Shown: positions 28,222-38,962 of the stretch, one piece after another
Numbering within the stretch: position 1 is the stretch's first letter
How the letters are laid out: each line of letters opens with the position of its first letter
DNA from: Rebecca billardiae RCC1528
Lineage: Eukaryota > Haptophyta
DNA length: 64,000 bases
Assembly (NCBI GenBank): GCA_965240325.2
Contig: OZ251237.1
Coordinates: forward strand, 1 to 64,000
Reading direction: 5' to 3'
Translations under genes and position numbers: made by a program
Notes under the pieces: model-generated
Seen by the model: the letters and a program-made list of their open reading frames with translations, nothing else
Told to the model about the DNA's origin: nothing
Database searches by the model: none

Positions 28222-29412
28222 TCACGACACCGCCATGCGGCTGCCACTCGGCGGCTGCGGCGGCGAGACGAGCGGCGGGGGCTGGGCGGCGGCCGCAGCG
28301 GCCGCGCCGCCCAGCGCCGCCGCACTCAGATTGAGCGCCTCTCGGATCTGGTCTGCGCTCAGCGCGCTGTCGCGCATGTCCGCCTGCCAGCTCGACGCCT
28401 TGCGCGGGTCTCGCTCGATCTGCGCGCGCATCTCCGCCGAGCCGTAGTCGAAGAAGCGCGCCGAGCAGGACGCGTCCGCCCAGCTCAGGTTGAGCGGCGA
28501 CGGCCCGCCCTCGTACGCGCCCTCGCGGTGCAGCAGCAGCAGCCCGTCGCGCGCGGCACCCTCCGGGTACGGCCACGCGCCCGAGTGCAGCGCGTCGAAC
28601 GCGGCGGCCGTGGCCTCGTGGAAGGGCGCCGGGACGAAGGCGCACGGGTTGGTGCGCGACTGCTCGGCGGCGTCGGTCTCCGCCAGCTTGGTGTGCGCCC
28701 AGAACAGCCTGAACTCCGCGGCGCAGTCGAGCAGCACGTACCCGCACCAGCAGAGCACGTCGAGCACAATGTACGTGTGCGCGGCCGGGCACCAGATGCA
28801 GTCGAGGGCGCACAGCCCGGCGCGGCCGCGCGCGCGCTCGTGCGCGCCGCGCGTGGCGCGCCTGCCGCCCGGCAGCGCCGACGGGAAGCGCGCGAGCACC
28901 GAGCCGTTGCGCCTGCGCGCCGTCGTCTCGCCGCCCGAGCTGACGACCAGGCAGCGCGTGCCCGCAGGGCGTGGGATCAGCAGCCAGTTGCGCCCGAGGT
29001 CGTCGGGCAGCTCGCTCATCCACTCGTACTCGACCAGCACGCCCGCGCAGGCCGTCTTCAGCCTGGACTCATCGCGCGCTGTCCGTGCGGGCTCCACGTC
29101 CATCACCTCCGCCACGCGTACGCTGCCGGCCGGCCCATCCGCCGGCTCGGCGTCGCTGCCCTCGTCGGCCGCGCGCACCTGCTCCATCGGCACGCCCGCC
29201 AGCCCGCGCGCGAAGGCGATGAGGTCGCGCCGTCCCTCGCGCTGCGCGCGCAGCCGATCCTCGCGCCGTCGACGCTGGTCGTCGCGACGCGAGTCATGGG
29301 CCTTCACCCCTCCGAGCTTGGAGGTGAGCTCCTCCATCGTGCGGCGATAATTGACGCGTGTGTGGTCCGGGTGAGAGCTGTTCACCCGGAGTTTGCGGCG
29401 AAGCCGAGTCAC
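28222..29412 (-). CDS. SNUPN: Snurportin-1 (m3G-cap snRNP import adaptor)
   Basis: The protein has 396 residues. Residues 1-75 are basic and match the importin-beta-binding region (HPDHTRVNYR, then QRRRREDRLRAQREGRRDLI). Residues about 125-320 are the trimethylguanosine-cap-binding domain. It shows DDLGRNWLLIPRPAGTRCLV, a Gly/Arg loop, DCIWCPAAHTYIVLDVLCW, DCAAEFRLFWAHTKL and DGLLLLHREGAYEGG. Snurportin carries assembled spliceosomal U snRNPs from cytoplasm to nucleus with importin beta. The C-terminal about 75 residues are poorly conserved and Ala/Pro-rich. The ATG at 29412 keeps the whole basic region. Intronless, although its job serves splicing. Confidence 0.9.
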   Translation of the reverse strand: MTRLRRKLRVNSSHPDHTRVNYRRTMEELTSKLGGVKAHDSRRDDQRRRREDRLRAQREGRRDLIAFARGLAGVPMEQVRAADEGSDAEPADGPAGSVRVAEVMDVEPARTARDESRLKTACAGVLVEYEWMSELPDDLGRNWLLIPRPAGTRCLVVSSGGETTARRRNGSVLARFPSALPGGRRATRGAHERARGRAGLCALDCIWCPAAHTYIVLDVLCWCGYVLLDCAAEFRLFWAHTKLAETDAAEQSRTNPCAFVPAPFHEATAAAFDALHSGAWPYPEGAARDGLLLLHREGAYEGGPSPLNLSWADASCSARFFDYGSAEMRAQIERDPRKASSWQADMRDSALSADQIREALNLSAAALGGAAAAAAAQPPPLVSPPQPPSGSRMAVS

Positions 29413-30913
29413 TACAGACTATCGACGACGTGCGTCCCGACGAACGTCGAACGAGGGCCGGCGATCAACCGTGAGCGCACCCGCCCCGCGCGAGTGAGGC
29501 GAGCCAAGGGAGGAGCTGCGGATGTCCCCCCGCATCTCCGATGATGGCATCAACCTCTAAGAAGCGCTGACACTCGATGAGAGACACAACCGATCCAGAG
29601 GAGTTGCGGCGGGCGCGGAGCGCGGGGAGGTGGGCGCGGCGCGCATGGTGCAGGTGACGACAAACATGAAAGGTCTCGTTCGTCTGATTTCACGTGAAGA
29701 GACACTCATCACCACCCATTGCCTGATGCACCACTGCACGCCCGCGCGATCGCACACGCGCGCATGTCCTGCCACGGAGTGCAGTGCGCATGGTCGCTTG
29801 CTTCTCCGCTAAGGCATGCGTACAGCACACGGCCCCAAACAGGACTGGTGGGGCCTTTACGTGGCTCTCTCAGTCATGCTGAGGCTCACAGCTGCGCCGC
29901 TTGGCTAATTGCCTCCTCCCGCCCCCCCCCCGCCGCCCCTCGCGCGCTCGATGCCCTGCAGGCGCGTGCATCCGGTCGCGCCACCCTCCCTCGCCCCTCG
30001 CCCCGGCGCGCGCTGCAGAATAGGATGCAGCTTGCTCGCTGCACAGATGGCGCATCAGCTGAGGTACGCGCGCACAGCGCAGAACGCTGCGAATGCGCAC
30101 CCCTTCGCCCATGTGCCGCGCGTGGCGACACAGCAGGCGTGTCCTCATTCGACGCGGCAGCGCCAGCAGCGCAGCTGTGCTGTGTTGGCACAGTCATCAC
30201 TTCGCAGCTGCGCCGTGGTGCCTCCCGGCGTCTGATTCAGACGTCTGACGGTCGCCAATACGCCCAAGTGGACCCCCACCGCCGTCGTCTCGGGCACGCT
30301 CTCTGTCGCACTCGCCTCGCCCTCTGGCTCTGCTAAGTGCCGCAGTGGCTCAGGCCTCAGGCCTCAGCCCTCAGGCTGCGCAGTGAGCACTCACGGACAG
30401 TTCAGTCACTCGACGACCGTGACACGGCGTGTCACGGTCGTCGAGTGACGGAACTGACAGTCGTGAGCAGCTGAGCTCCGAAGTTGCCGAATTGTACGAC
30501 GTAGTACCTCCACCGAACTTAGACGAAGTATCATCGGCGCGATCATCATGTATATATGTGTGTATGTATGAATCGCCATATCATCAGCAGCAGATGACCG
30601 CGCGTCGCAGTTGGCCGCTGGCTGTTAGTGTGACATCAAAGAAAGTTTGCTGAATGCTGTCAGCTGCCGAGTCCGCCGCACCGCCACCGGGCGCAACGCA
30701 GTGGCGCACGGTCCGCGACCGCCTGACGCCCATCGCCGTCGGCTGTCCCGTGTTGTGGACGGATTGGTCTGATGCCGCTGAAGGGCCGTCATCGCTGCAG
30801 GTCGTCACCGAGCGGAGACCACGAGATCCAGCGCCCGGATCGAGACCACGGGCGAGGCCGGCGCGCGTTTCTGTGCACGCCGCCGAGCGGAGCTCGCACA
30901 CGCGCTGCCGAGC
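29413..30913. other. 1.5-kb intergenic region with a 45-bp palindrome
   Basis: Between snurportin and the TatA-like gene no ORF resembles a family on either strand. It contains short direct repeats of CTCAGGC near 30350-30375 and the palindrome at 30405-30449. Downstream (minus-strand) sequence of TatA and upstream sequence of snurportin both lie here. Confidence 0.45.
30405..30449. repeat. Near-perfect 45-bp palindrome
   Basis: The 22-bp arms 30405-30426 and 30428-30449 are exact reverse complements around a single G. It lies about 465 bp beyond the TatA-like stop codon. It could form a hairpin or cruciform; function unknown. Confidence 0.9.
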
Positions 30914-31430
30914 TCATGCGTCCTTCTTCTTCTCGTCCGCTGCCTGGAGGCTCTCCTGCTTGTTGTCCTGCTCCGCCTCCTGCATGCCCTCCTGGAACGC
31001 AGCGCTCGCGTCCTTCAGAGCGGACGCCGACTTGCCTGCCTCCTTGGCGACATCGGTCAGCTTCTCCGGGCCAAAGAAGAGCAGCGCCGCACCGCCAATC
31101 ACGAGCAGCTCGGGCCAGCCGAGGCCGAAGAGGCCTGGGTGCAGGGGCGGGATTGTAGGGGCATGGAACGGACCGGCCGTGTGAGCGTAACGCGCCCGTC
31201 TGGGGCGCGCGTGAGGGTGGGCGGCAGCGCACGCGCACGCGCGTACTCATCTGCGGCTGCGCAACCGCTGCTGCCGGCCGAGCGGTGACGTATGCAGGCG
31301 CCGGCGCGAATGCCGACGCCGCGTGCGCGCGAGCCAGGGGCTGCGCCGGGCGCCCGACAACCGGCGAGAAGCCAGCCGCGCACGCGGCCAGCGCCGCAAG
31401 GAGCGCGATCCGAAGGCAGACGGAGCTCAT
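30914..31430 (-). CDS. tatA: TatA/TatB-like plastid twin-arginine translocase subunit
   Basis: Two exons, 31247-31430 and 30914-31134 (134 residues), flank a 112-bp GTACG...CAG intron. The N-terminus is a signal peptide (MSSVCLRIALLAALAACAA) followed by GFSPVV and an Ala/Pro/Arg-rich stretch. This is the bipartite presequence, with Phe near the cleavage site, used for complex red-lineage plastids. After the join the mature part reads GLFGLGWPELLVIGGAALLF, then FGPEKLTDVAKEAGKSASAL and a charged amphipathic tail. That is the TatA/Hcf106 family pattern of one membrane helix, the FGP hinge and an amphipathic helix. It should help export folded proteins across the thylakoid membrane. TatA and TatB types cannot be separated with confidence here. 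Confidence 0.87.
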
Positions 31431-31634
31431 CGCTGCAGGCGGCCGGGTGCGTCGCCACGTCGAGCCAGCCCGAACGAAACTCGCCGCGCTCTCTTCCCGG
31501 CGGCCGCCCGGCTCGAGTCTCGAGTCTCGACAGGCGAGGCAAATTGGTTTTTAACGCGCCGACCGGGCCGACTTTCTCGCAAATTGACTGTTTGGTCCGG
31601 GAGCAAGTTGAGGTTCCACGCCGCGCCCGCCGCG
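31431..31634. promoter_or_regulatory. Shared divergent promoter region (TatA-like / small membrane protein)
   Basis: This is 204 bp between opposed start codons. No motif was recognised; the call rests on arrangement. Confidence 0.4.
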
Positions 31635-31784
31635 ATGGCCGACTCCAGCTTGCTGGTGATCGCGGGCACAGTCGTCATCGGGCTCGTGGTGCTAGTGGTC
31701 ATGTTCTCGCAGCAGTCGGGGGGCGCAAAGACGAAGACGTCACGAGGTGGCCTGCAGCCCAAGGACTCCTGGCAGAAGCACTAG
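31635..31784 (+). CDS. Tiny single-span membrane protein, unknown
   Basis: The predicted protein has 49 residues. MADSSLLVIAGTVVIGLVVL leads a transmembrane helix of about 20 residues, followed by a polar basic tail ending in KDSWQKH. The frame is open upstream to 31323, but the upstream sequence is Arg/Pro-rich and lacks the clean look of the last 49 residues. I do not recognise a family. Its position in a divergent pair and good membrane-protein design argue for a real gene. It could be a small organelle complex subunit, but that is a guess. Confidence 0.5.
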   Translation: MADSSLLVIAGTVVIGLVVLVVMFSQQSGGAKTKTSRGGLQPKDSWQKH

Positions 31785-32483
31785 GTGCACGAAGCTGCCG
31801 CACGCCTTTGCGGGCAAGTCTGGCCTGCAGGACATCCGAACCGATCCTCTCCCTTGGGCACGCCGTGCAGCGAAGCTACTTCCAGCCGACATGGTCGATT
31901 CGCCACAGCACTGCGCCACCAAGCTGGCCAGGCCGCCCGGCCGCGAAGTCAGCGCCCACGTCGGCCGCAGGCCGCCATCAACGTGAACGGGTTATTACGG
32001 GGACGGCAACGCGATGAATGTTTGATCGACGAAGCAGTGGCGTCACCGACGGTGGCGAGGCCGGCTGCCTGCCGGGCCCGTGCCCGCAAACGTGCAGGAC
32101 CGAAGTATGTATACGTATATATAGCAATAGCACGTGTCACAGACGGATGAGTCAGCCCGCCTGTTGCCAGGCCGCACGCCCCGTGATGTGGCATCGTTGT
32201 CGGCACCGCCGTGTCCGTGTCCGTGACACGTCCGTGACCGTGTCCGTGACCGTGACGTCTGTACTCTGTGTGGCGTGTCCGTGAGCCGGCGGGCCAAGAC
32301 CGCTATTGGCCGCAGCTGGTCACACTGCACGGCGTCGGAGTGGCCGACGATCCTAGCCCTGGCGGCGAGGTGGCTCGGCTGCGAGACCACCACGGGCAGT
32401 GCGCTCGCGGCGCGACGGCCGTGCCCGACGGCCGCGCGCCATGCGCCGAGCACGCCGCGCGCCCGCGGGCGCGGGCCGGCCGC
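31785..32483. other. Intergenic with a short GTGTCCGTGACC-type minisatellite
   Basis: Bases about 32211-32262 carry imperfect tandem copies of a GTGTCCGTGAC-like unit. No gene was recognised. The end of the minus-strand histidine phosphatase gene borders it. Confidence 0.5.
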
Positions 32484-33699
32484 TCACTTGCCGCCAAAGC
32501 CGCCGTACACGACCGTGACGCTCTCCGGGTCGATGCGGTAGTGGAGCTGCCCGTTGGGCAGCCGCGCCTGCGTGAGCGTGAGCCCTACAACGCCGCAGTT
32601 GACGATCTTTTTCTTCTTCGCCGGGTGCTCGGCGCCGCGCGGCAGCCAGAGCTTGAACATCTGCCGGAAGTAGAAGGAGTGGCCGACGACGACGAGCGTG
32701 TCCTCTGGGCGCGCGCAGCACCACGCGGCAAAGCCCTTCATCCGCGCGAGCGCGACCGCCGAGACGGCCTTGTTGCCCGCGTTGTACCGCGCGCTCGTGC
32801 AGTGCGACAGGTCGGGCACCGTGCCGAACTCGCCCGCCGCCATGGACAGCCCGGGCGCGGCGTGCGCGGGCGCGATGGACAGCGTGTCCACGTTGCGCGA
32901 CATCTCCTGCAGCCCGGAGTGCAGCAGCATCGGCTCGCGCCCGCCGGACGCGCTCAGTCTCGCCTCGAGCGCGAGCCACGCTGCGCCGCGCGGCGCGAGG
33001 GGCGGGGGGCGCGGCGAGGCGGGTGAGCGGCGCCGCGCGCGACGCCGCGGCGGACGCGCGCGCGCGCGCGCGCCGCCGCGCCGTACCGGTGGTGACGGCG
33101 CGGCGCAGCATCGACGAGACGACGACCGAGCTCGCGCTGCCCACGCCGTTCATCGCCTGCACGTCGCGCTGCGCGGCGTCGGAGCCCGCGTGCTTGGGCT
33201 GCTCGGCGCACTGCGAGAGGAAGGCGGAGAGGTCGCGCGCCTGCCTGCGCCCGAGCGGGCTCAGCGGCGAGTCGAGGAAGATCGAGTCGAGCTCGAAGAG
33301 GAGGAGCGCTTCGCGCATGAGCGCGACGATCAGCCGGACGGGCATCAGCAGCATCGGCGACTTGTTGAACACGCCGTTCCAGAGCGACTCGCCGTGGCGG
33401 ACGAGGATGATGCGCTTCGTTGCGAGCGGCTCGACCCCCGCGATCTGCGCCGGGTCCGGCTCTCTCGACAGGCTGAAGCGCTTGTCGCGAGAGAGCGCCA
33501 TGTGCATCGCGCCCACGACGGACAGCGCCACCTTCTCGCGCAGCACCTGCCGGGCGCGATGTCTGCCCGGCGAGAGGAGGACGTCGCCGAGGAAGAAGAA
33601 GCTCACCACGAGCAGCGCGACGGCCGCGGCCTGCCACGGCTCGCACGTCGTCTCGAGTCGCACCGCGTCGGAGGGGTCGATGATGCGCACGCGCAGCAT
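32484..33699 (-). CDS. Membrane-anchored histidine phosphatase (phosphoglycerate-mutase superfamily)
   Basis: Exons 33087-33699 and 32484-32980 (369 residues) flank a 106-bp GTACGG...CAG intron. Residues about 22-44 are one membrane helix (AAAVALLVVSFFFLGDVLL). The catalytic motif KRIILVRHGESLWNG has its nucleophile at about His102. LSPLGRRQARDLSAFL follows, and the second His box TLVVVGHSFYFRQMF lies in the second exon. Substrate cannot be inferred: the superfamily includes sugar, lipid and protein phosphatases as well as mutases. The insertion between the RHG motif and LSPLG is long and hydrophobic and may sit on the membrane. The ATG at 33699 was preferred to 33813 because it precedes the hydrophobic anchor closely and leaves a promoter shared with SMC3. 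Confidence 0.82.
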
Positions 33700-33935
33700 G
33701 CTGCCCGAATTAGCGAGCGGCGGCGGCCTTCGTGCTTTCGCACAGCATTCTTGTGAGAGTCCGGGCTTGTGCGGATGCCCGGACTCCCAGCCGTGCCGGC
33801 GCTCGCCGCCCACAGCGCTGGTCAGCAGTCGCGCCGAGGCGACGACCAGTGGCTGGCTACTGGTCGCCCGCCATACACTAAGTGGCGCGCAGCGCTTTGG
33901 GCGCGAACGCGGCAGGCCGGCGCGCTTTGGGCGCG
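33700..33935. promoter_or_regulatory. Shared divergent promoter region (histidine phosphatase / SMC3) with a 15-bp direct repeat
   Basis: This is 236 bp between the two ATGs. GCGCTTTGGGCGCGA occurs at 33892-33906 and again at 33922-33936, the second copy touching the SMC3 start codon. The unit resembles, but does not exactly match, the E2F site TTTSSCGC because it has one extra G. Cell-cycle control of SMC3 would make sense but is not shown. Confidence 0.4.
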
Positions 33936-36900
33936 ATGCACATCAAGCGGGTGATCCTCGAGGGCTTCAAGGTGTACAAGGACCAGATCACCGTCGAGTT
34001 CAATGACAAGCACAACTGCGTCGGTGCGCGTCGCACGCGCCGCGGCGCGCGGCGGCGGCGCGCGCGGCGGCCGCGCATGCGCGCGCGGGCGCCCTGAGCC
34101 GCGGCGCGCGCGCGCGGGCGGCCGGTGCGTCGCGCGCGCGCGCAGTCGGCGCGAACGGCGCGGGCAAGTCGAACTTCTTCCTCGCCATCCAGTTCGTCCT
34201 GGGCGACGTCGGCTTGCACAACCTGCGCGCCGACGAGCGGCGCGCACTGCTCCACGTGCGGCGCGGCCGCACCGCGCCCCTCCGCCGCGCGCGCTCGCGC
34301 GCGCGCGCGCGGCGCCGAGCGCGGCTGAGCGGCGTGCGCGCGTGCGTGTGTGCGCGCGTGTGTGTCGCCGCCGCCGCCGCCGCGCCCCGCCCGCCGCGCA
34401 GGAGGGCAGCGGCAACGCGGTGCTCTCCGCGTACGTCGAGATCGTGTTTGACAACTCGGACGGCCGGCTGCCGGTCGAGCGCGCGGAGGTGAGCCTGCGC
34501 CGCACGATCGGGATGAAGAAGGACGAGTACTTCCTGGACAAGAAGCACATCACCAAGACCGAGGTGATGAGCCTGCTCGAGTCCGCCGGCCTCTCGCGCG
34601 CCAACCCGTACACGATCGTGCAGCAGGGCAAGGTGACGCGGCTCGCAACGCTCACGGACGCGCAGCGGCTCGACTCGCTGATGGAGATCGCGGGGACGCG
34701 CGTGTACGACGAGAAGCGGGAGGAGTCGCAGCGGATCATGCGCGACACCGACGCGCGCCGCTCCAAGATCGAGGAGACCCTCGGCTACATCAACGACCGG
34801 CTCGACGAGCTCGACGCCGAGAAGAAGGAGCTCGCCGAGTTCAACGGCCTCGACCGCAAGCGGCGCGCGTACGAGTGCGCGTACCACGAGCGCGAGGTGA
34901 GCAAGGCGCGGGGCGAGCTCGAGGCGAGCGACGCGCGGCGGCAGCAGGGCGCGCTGGCGTGCGACGCGCTGCGCAAGGAGGAGGACGCCGCCGCCGCGCA
35001 GGCGCGCGACGTCGAGCGCAGCCTGCGCGACGCGGAGAAGGCGCGCGAGGCGGCGCGCGTCGCGAGCGCGGACGCGCGCGCGCAGGCGGCGGTCGGGCTG
35101 GAGGAGGTGGCGCGGCTCGAGCTGCTGCACGGGCAGGCGGAGGCGGACGCGCGCGGCGCGAGCGACGAGCTCGAGCGCAAGCGCGCGCAGCTCGACGACG
35201 TCCGCGCCGAGTCCGACGGCGTGAGCGCCGAGCTGGCCGGCGTCGAGCCAGAGTTTGACGCGGCGCAGGCGGCCGAGGCGGCGGCCGCGGCCGCCGCCGA
35301 CGGCGCCGCCGCCAAGCTCGCCGAGCTGTACAAGCGGAAGGCGCACGGCTCGCAGTTCAAGAGCAAGAAGGAGCGCGACGCCGCGCTCAAGAAGGAGGCC
35401 GACGCGCTGCGCGCCTCCCTCGCCAAGCGCGAGGCCGAGCGCGCGGCGCTGCTGCGCGAGGCGGAGGGCGCGGCGCAGCAGGCGGCCGCGGCGCAGCGGC
35501 GCGAGCACGAGACGCGCGACAAGCTCGCGGCGGCGCGCGCCGAGGCGGACGAGCAGAAGGCGAAGGCGGCGCAGGCGCGGCGCGAGCGCGACGAGGCGTG
35601 CGAGCGGCGCAAGACGCTGTGGCGCCGCGAGGAGGACGCGCGCAAGCAGGCCGAGGCCGCGGCGGCCGAGCTGCAGGGCGCGCACGGCCGGCTCGCGTCG
35701 GCCGTCTCGCGCGCGCACTGGGGCGCCATCCAGGCGGTGCGCCGCCTCGCGGCGCAGCACAAGATCGCGGGGGTGCACGGCATGCTGATCGAGCTGATCT
35801 CGTGCGACCCCAAGTTCTACACCGCCGTCGAGGTCTCCGCCGCCAACCAGCTCTTCAACATCGTCGTGGACGACGACGAGACGGCCGCGCGGCTGGTGGC
35901 GCTGCTGCGCGCCGAGGGCGGCGGGCGCGCCGCCTTCATGCCGCTCAAGCAGCTGCGCTCGGGCGAGCTGCCGCGGTACCCCGAGACGCAGGACGCGATC
36001 CCGCTGATCACGCGGCTCAAGTACGAGCGCAAGTTCGAGCCCGCCGTGCGCCAGGTCTTCCGCAAGGTGCTCGTCTGCCGCAACATGACGGTCGCGTCGC
36101 GGCTCGCGCGCGGAGAGGAGCTCGACTGCGTCACGCTCGACGGCGACACGGTCTCGAGGCGCGGCGCGCTCACCGGCGGGTTCCACGACCTGTCGCGCTC
36201 GCGGATGGAGGCGCAGGCGAGCGTGCACCGGCTGGAGGAGAAGTCGGCCGGGCTGCGCGCCGACATCGACGCCGTCCGCGCCGAGCTCGAGCGCGTCGAC
36301 CAGGAGGTGTCCGTGCTGCTCGGAGGCGTGCAGAAGGCGGAGGCGCTCGGCACGCGCGCGGCGCACGCGGCCGACCAGCTCGCGCTCGACGTGCGCGCGG
36401 CGGCGGCGGGCGCGCGCGGCGGCGGCGCGGCGGAGGCGGGCGAGGCGAAGAAGCGCGCGCTCGCCGAGCTCGACGAGGCGATCGCCGCCGAGAAGGCCGC
36501 CCTCGACGCCACCCTCCAGATGGTGAAGACCGAGCTGGCGACGGGCGGGCTCTCGAGCCGGGAGGAGGCGACGCTGGTTGCGGAGCAGCGGCGCGAGCAG
36601 GAGGCGGCGAGGGCGCGCGACGCGGCGCACGCGCGGCGCGCGGAGCTCGAGGCGAAGAAGGTGGCGCTCGGCGCGCGGCTGCACGACGACCTCTCGCGCG
36701 CCGCCGCCGAGCTCGAGGCCGAGATCGAGCGCCTCACCGCCGCGGCCGACGGCGGCGCCGCGCGCGAGCACGCGGACGGCCTCGCGCGCGCGCGCCGCGC
36801 CGCCGCCGAGTGCGACGGCGCGGCGGCGGAGCACGAGCGCGAGCTGGAGAAGCGCTCGGAGGAGGAGCAGACGCTGAAGGCGCAGCTCGAGGAGCTGCGC

Positions 36901-38176
36901 GACGCCGCGAAGGCCGCCGCGTCCAAGCAGGTCGAGGAGGCCAAGCAGCTCGACCGTCTGCTCACGCGGCGCAACGTGCTCTCCTCCAAGCTGGACGAGC
37001 ACACGGCCGCGATCCGAACGCTCGGCTCGCTGCCGCGCGACGCGATGGCGGAGATCGACGCGGGCGCGTCGTCGCGCACGCTGCTCGAGCACGTGGAGAA
37101 GATCAACCGGCAGCTCAAGAAGTTCTCGCACGTCAACAAGAAGGCGATCGACCAGTACAAGAACTTCTTCGAGCAGCGCGCCGAGCTGCTCGCGCGCAAG
37201 GAGGCGCTGGACGAGGGCTCCGCGCAGATCGGCCGGCTGATCGAGCACCTCGACGCCGAGAAGGACCTGGCCATCTCGCGCACGTTCAAGAGCGTCTCGA
37301 AGCACTTCGAGGCGGTGTTCCGCGAGCTGGTGCCCGGCGGGCAGGGCAGGCTCGTCATGCTCACCGCCAAGCGCGCGCACCGCGCCGCCGACGCGATGGC
37401 CGTGGACGGCGAGGAGGAGGACGAGGACGACGACGACGACGACGCGGAGGGGGCCGGGGCGCGCGCCGCCTCCGCCACCAAGTACACGGGCGTGCAGATT
37501 CAGGTGCGCGCGCGCGGCCGGGGCGCGCGCGCGCGCGCGGCCGGCGCGCGGCCCGGGGCGCGCGCGCTCAGCCGCCCCGCGCCGCCCCGCGCCGCCCCGC
37601 GCCGCCCCGCGCCGCCCCGCGCCGCCCCGCGCCGCCCCGCGCCGCCCGCGCCGCCCCGCGCCGCCCCGCGCCGCCCCGCCGCGCAGATCAAGTTCGGCGG
37701 CGGCGGCGACACGCAGTCGATCCAGCAGCTGAGCGGCGGGCAGAAGACGATGGTGGCGCTGTGCCTCATCTTCGCCATCCAGCGCTGCGACCCGGCGCCC
37801 TTCTACCTGTTCGACGAGATCGACGCGAACCTGGACGCGGCGCACCGAGACGCGGTCGCGCGCATGGTGCACAGGCAGGCCAACGCGCCCGTCGGCGCGA
37901 CGCAGTTCATCACCACCACCTTCAGGTGCGGCCGGCGCGCGCGCGCTGCGGCAGCTCGGCGCGCGCGCGCGCGCCGCACGCGAGCGCGCGCGGCCGAGCG
38001 CGGCCGCTCCCGCGCGCGCGCCGCGCGCGCGCAGGCCGGAGCTCGTGCAGAGTGCGGACAAGCACTTTGGCGTGACGGCGCGCAACAAGATGTCGACCAT
38101 CACGCCGATCCAGGCCGAGCGCGCGCTGTCCATCATCAAGGAGGAGCAGTCGGTGCAGCAGCAGCGCGCGGCGTGA
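33936..38176 (+). CDS. SMC3: Cohesin subunit SMC3
   Basis: Five exons: 33936-34023, 34146-34255, 34402-37503, 37687-37925 and 38035-38176 (1226 residues, typical for SMC3). It starts MHIKRVILEGFKVYKDQITV. The Walker A box GANGAGKS is made only by the first splice. LLESAGLSRANPY and AGTRVYDEKREES are SMC3-specific. Long coiled coils flank the hinge at about 500-670 (GVHGMLIELI, GDTVSRRGALTGGF). The ABC signature LSGGQKTMVAL and Walker B FYLFDEIDANLD lie in exon 4. Exon 5 gives PELVQSADKHFGV, as in other SMC3 proteins. It acts in the ring that holds sister chromatids together. Introns are 109-183 bp, start GTGCG and are extremely CG-rich. Confidence 0.96.
37572..37680 (+). repeat. Decamer tandem repeat inside an SMC3 intron
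   Basis: About ten copies of a CCCCGCGCCG-like unit fill the intron 37504-37686 and run almost to its AG. The flanking exons splice cleanly to VQIQ and IKFGGGG. Confidence 0.85.
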
Positions 38177-38962
38177 GCAGGGGGCGAGGGCCGTCGACGT
38201 GAGCACCGCCACCGCGCCATCGACGGCCGCCCAGCGCGCGCGGCAGCGCAGAGTGCTGCTGCTGCAGCGAGAGGCAGTGTGCTCGCGCCGTGGCAGTGGC
38301 CGCTTGCCTCGGGGCGGCGGCTGGTCAACTCGCGCGCCGATGTGGGCGTCGAGTCGCGCGCACTGCGCGTTCCGGCGGCGGGGCTACATCATCGCTCCGT
38401 CGTCCTCAACTGACGACGAGTCGTCATCTCCCAAGCGAGCAGACGCGGTTCTCAGAGCGCGCCGCCGTCGCATTCATCTTCGTCATCGTCGGATCATCAT
38501 CATCAGTTTCGCGGTTTCGCCGCCATCACGATTCACGGCGCGCATTGTCATGCGGCATTGCAGCACGGCGCATATTCTGACTTATGAGTCGTCATCGCGT
38601 GACGATATGATGCTACTGACATACATGATACGCTTATATATGCTGGGCTATATATTACGACAGCAGTTGTTGGCATTACCCGCCATACGTTTGTCGTATC
38701 GACATCATCGTGAGTCATCGCGATTATTCGTGACATCTCGTCGTGTCGCGCGAGCGGGGGCGCGGATGAACTCGATTCCCGGCCGCTGCCTTCCGTCCAC
38801 CAGGTCCAGGACGGAAGGCCAGCCGGAGGCGGACGCGCCGCGACTGGCGGTCGAGATTGCACACCACGCGCCGCCCGGATCGCCCCCGCCCGCGCAGCAG
38901 CGCCGCCGCTCGCGCCCCCGAGCTCGCGCCGCGCCGCCGGCGCGGCTGCTGCCGCCGGCGCG
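38177..38962. other. Intergenic between SMC3 and the Tubby-like gene, no gene seen
   Basis: This is the 786-bp convergent 3' region of both genes. The middle (38560-38740) is AT-richer. No RNA gene or repeat was recognised. Confidence 0.5.

Noticed and set aside
34000-38328. A 1442-codon open frame antisense to SMC3
   Set aside because: It exists only because GC-biased codons rarely give stops on the other strand. Its residues are Arg/Leu/Ala-rich with no family likeness, while the plus strand is an unambiguous SMC3.
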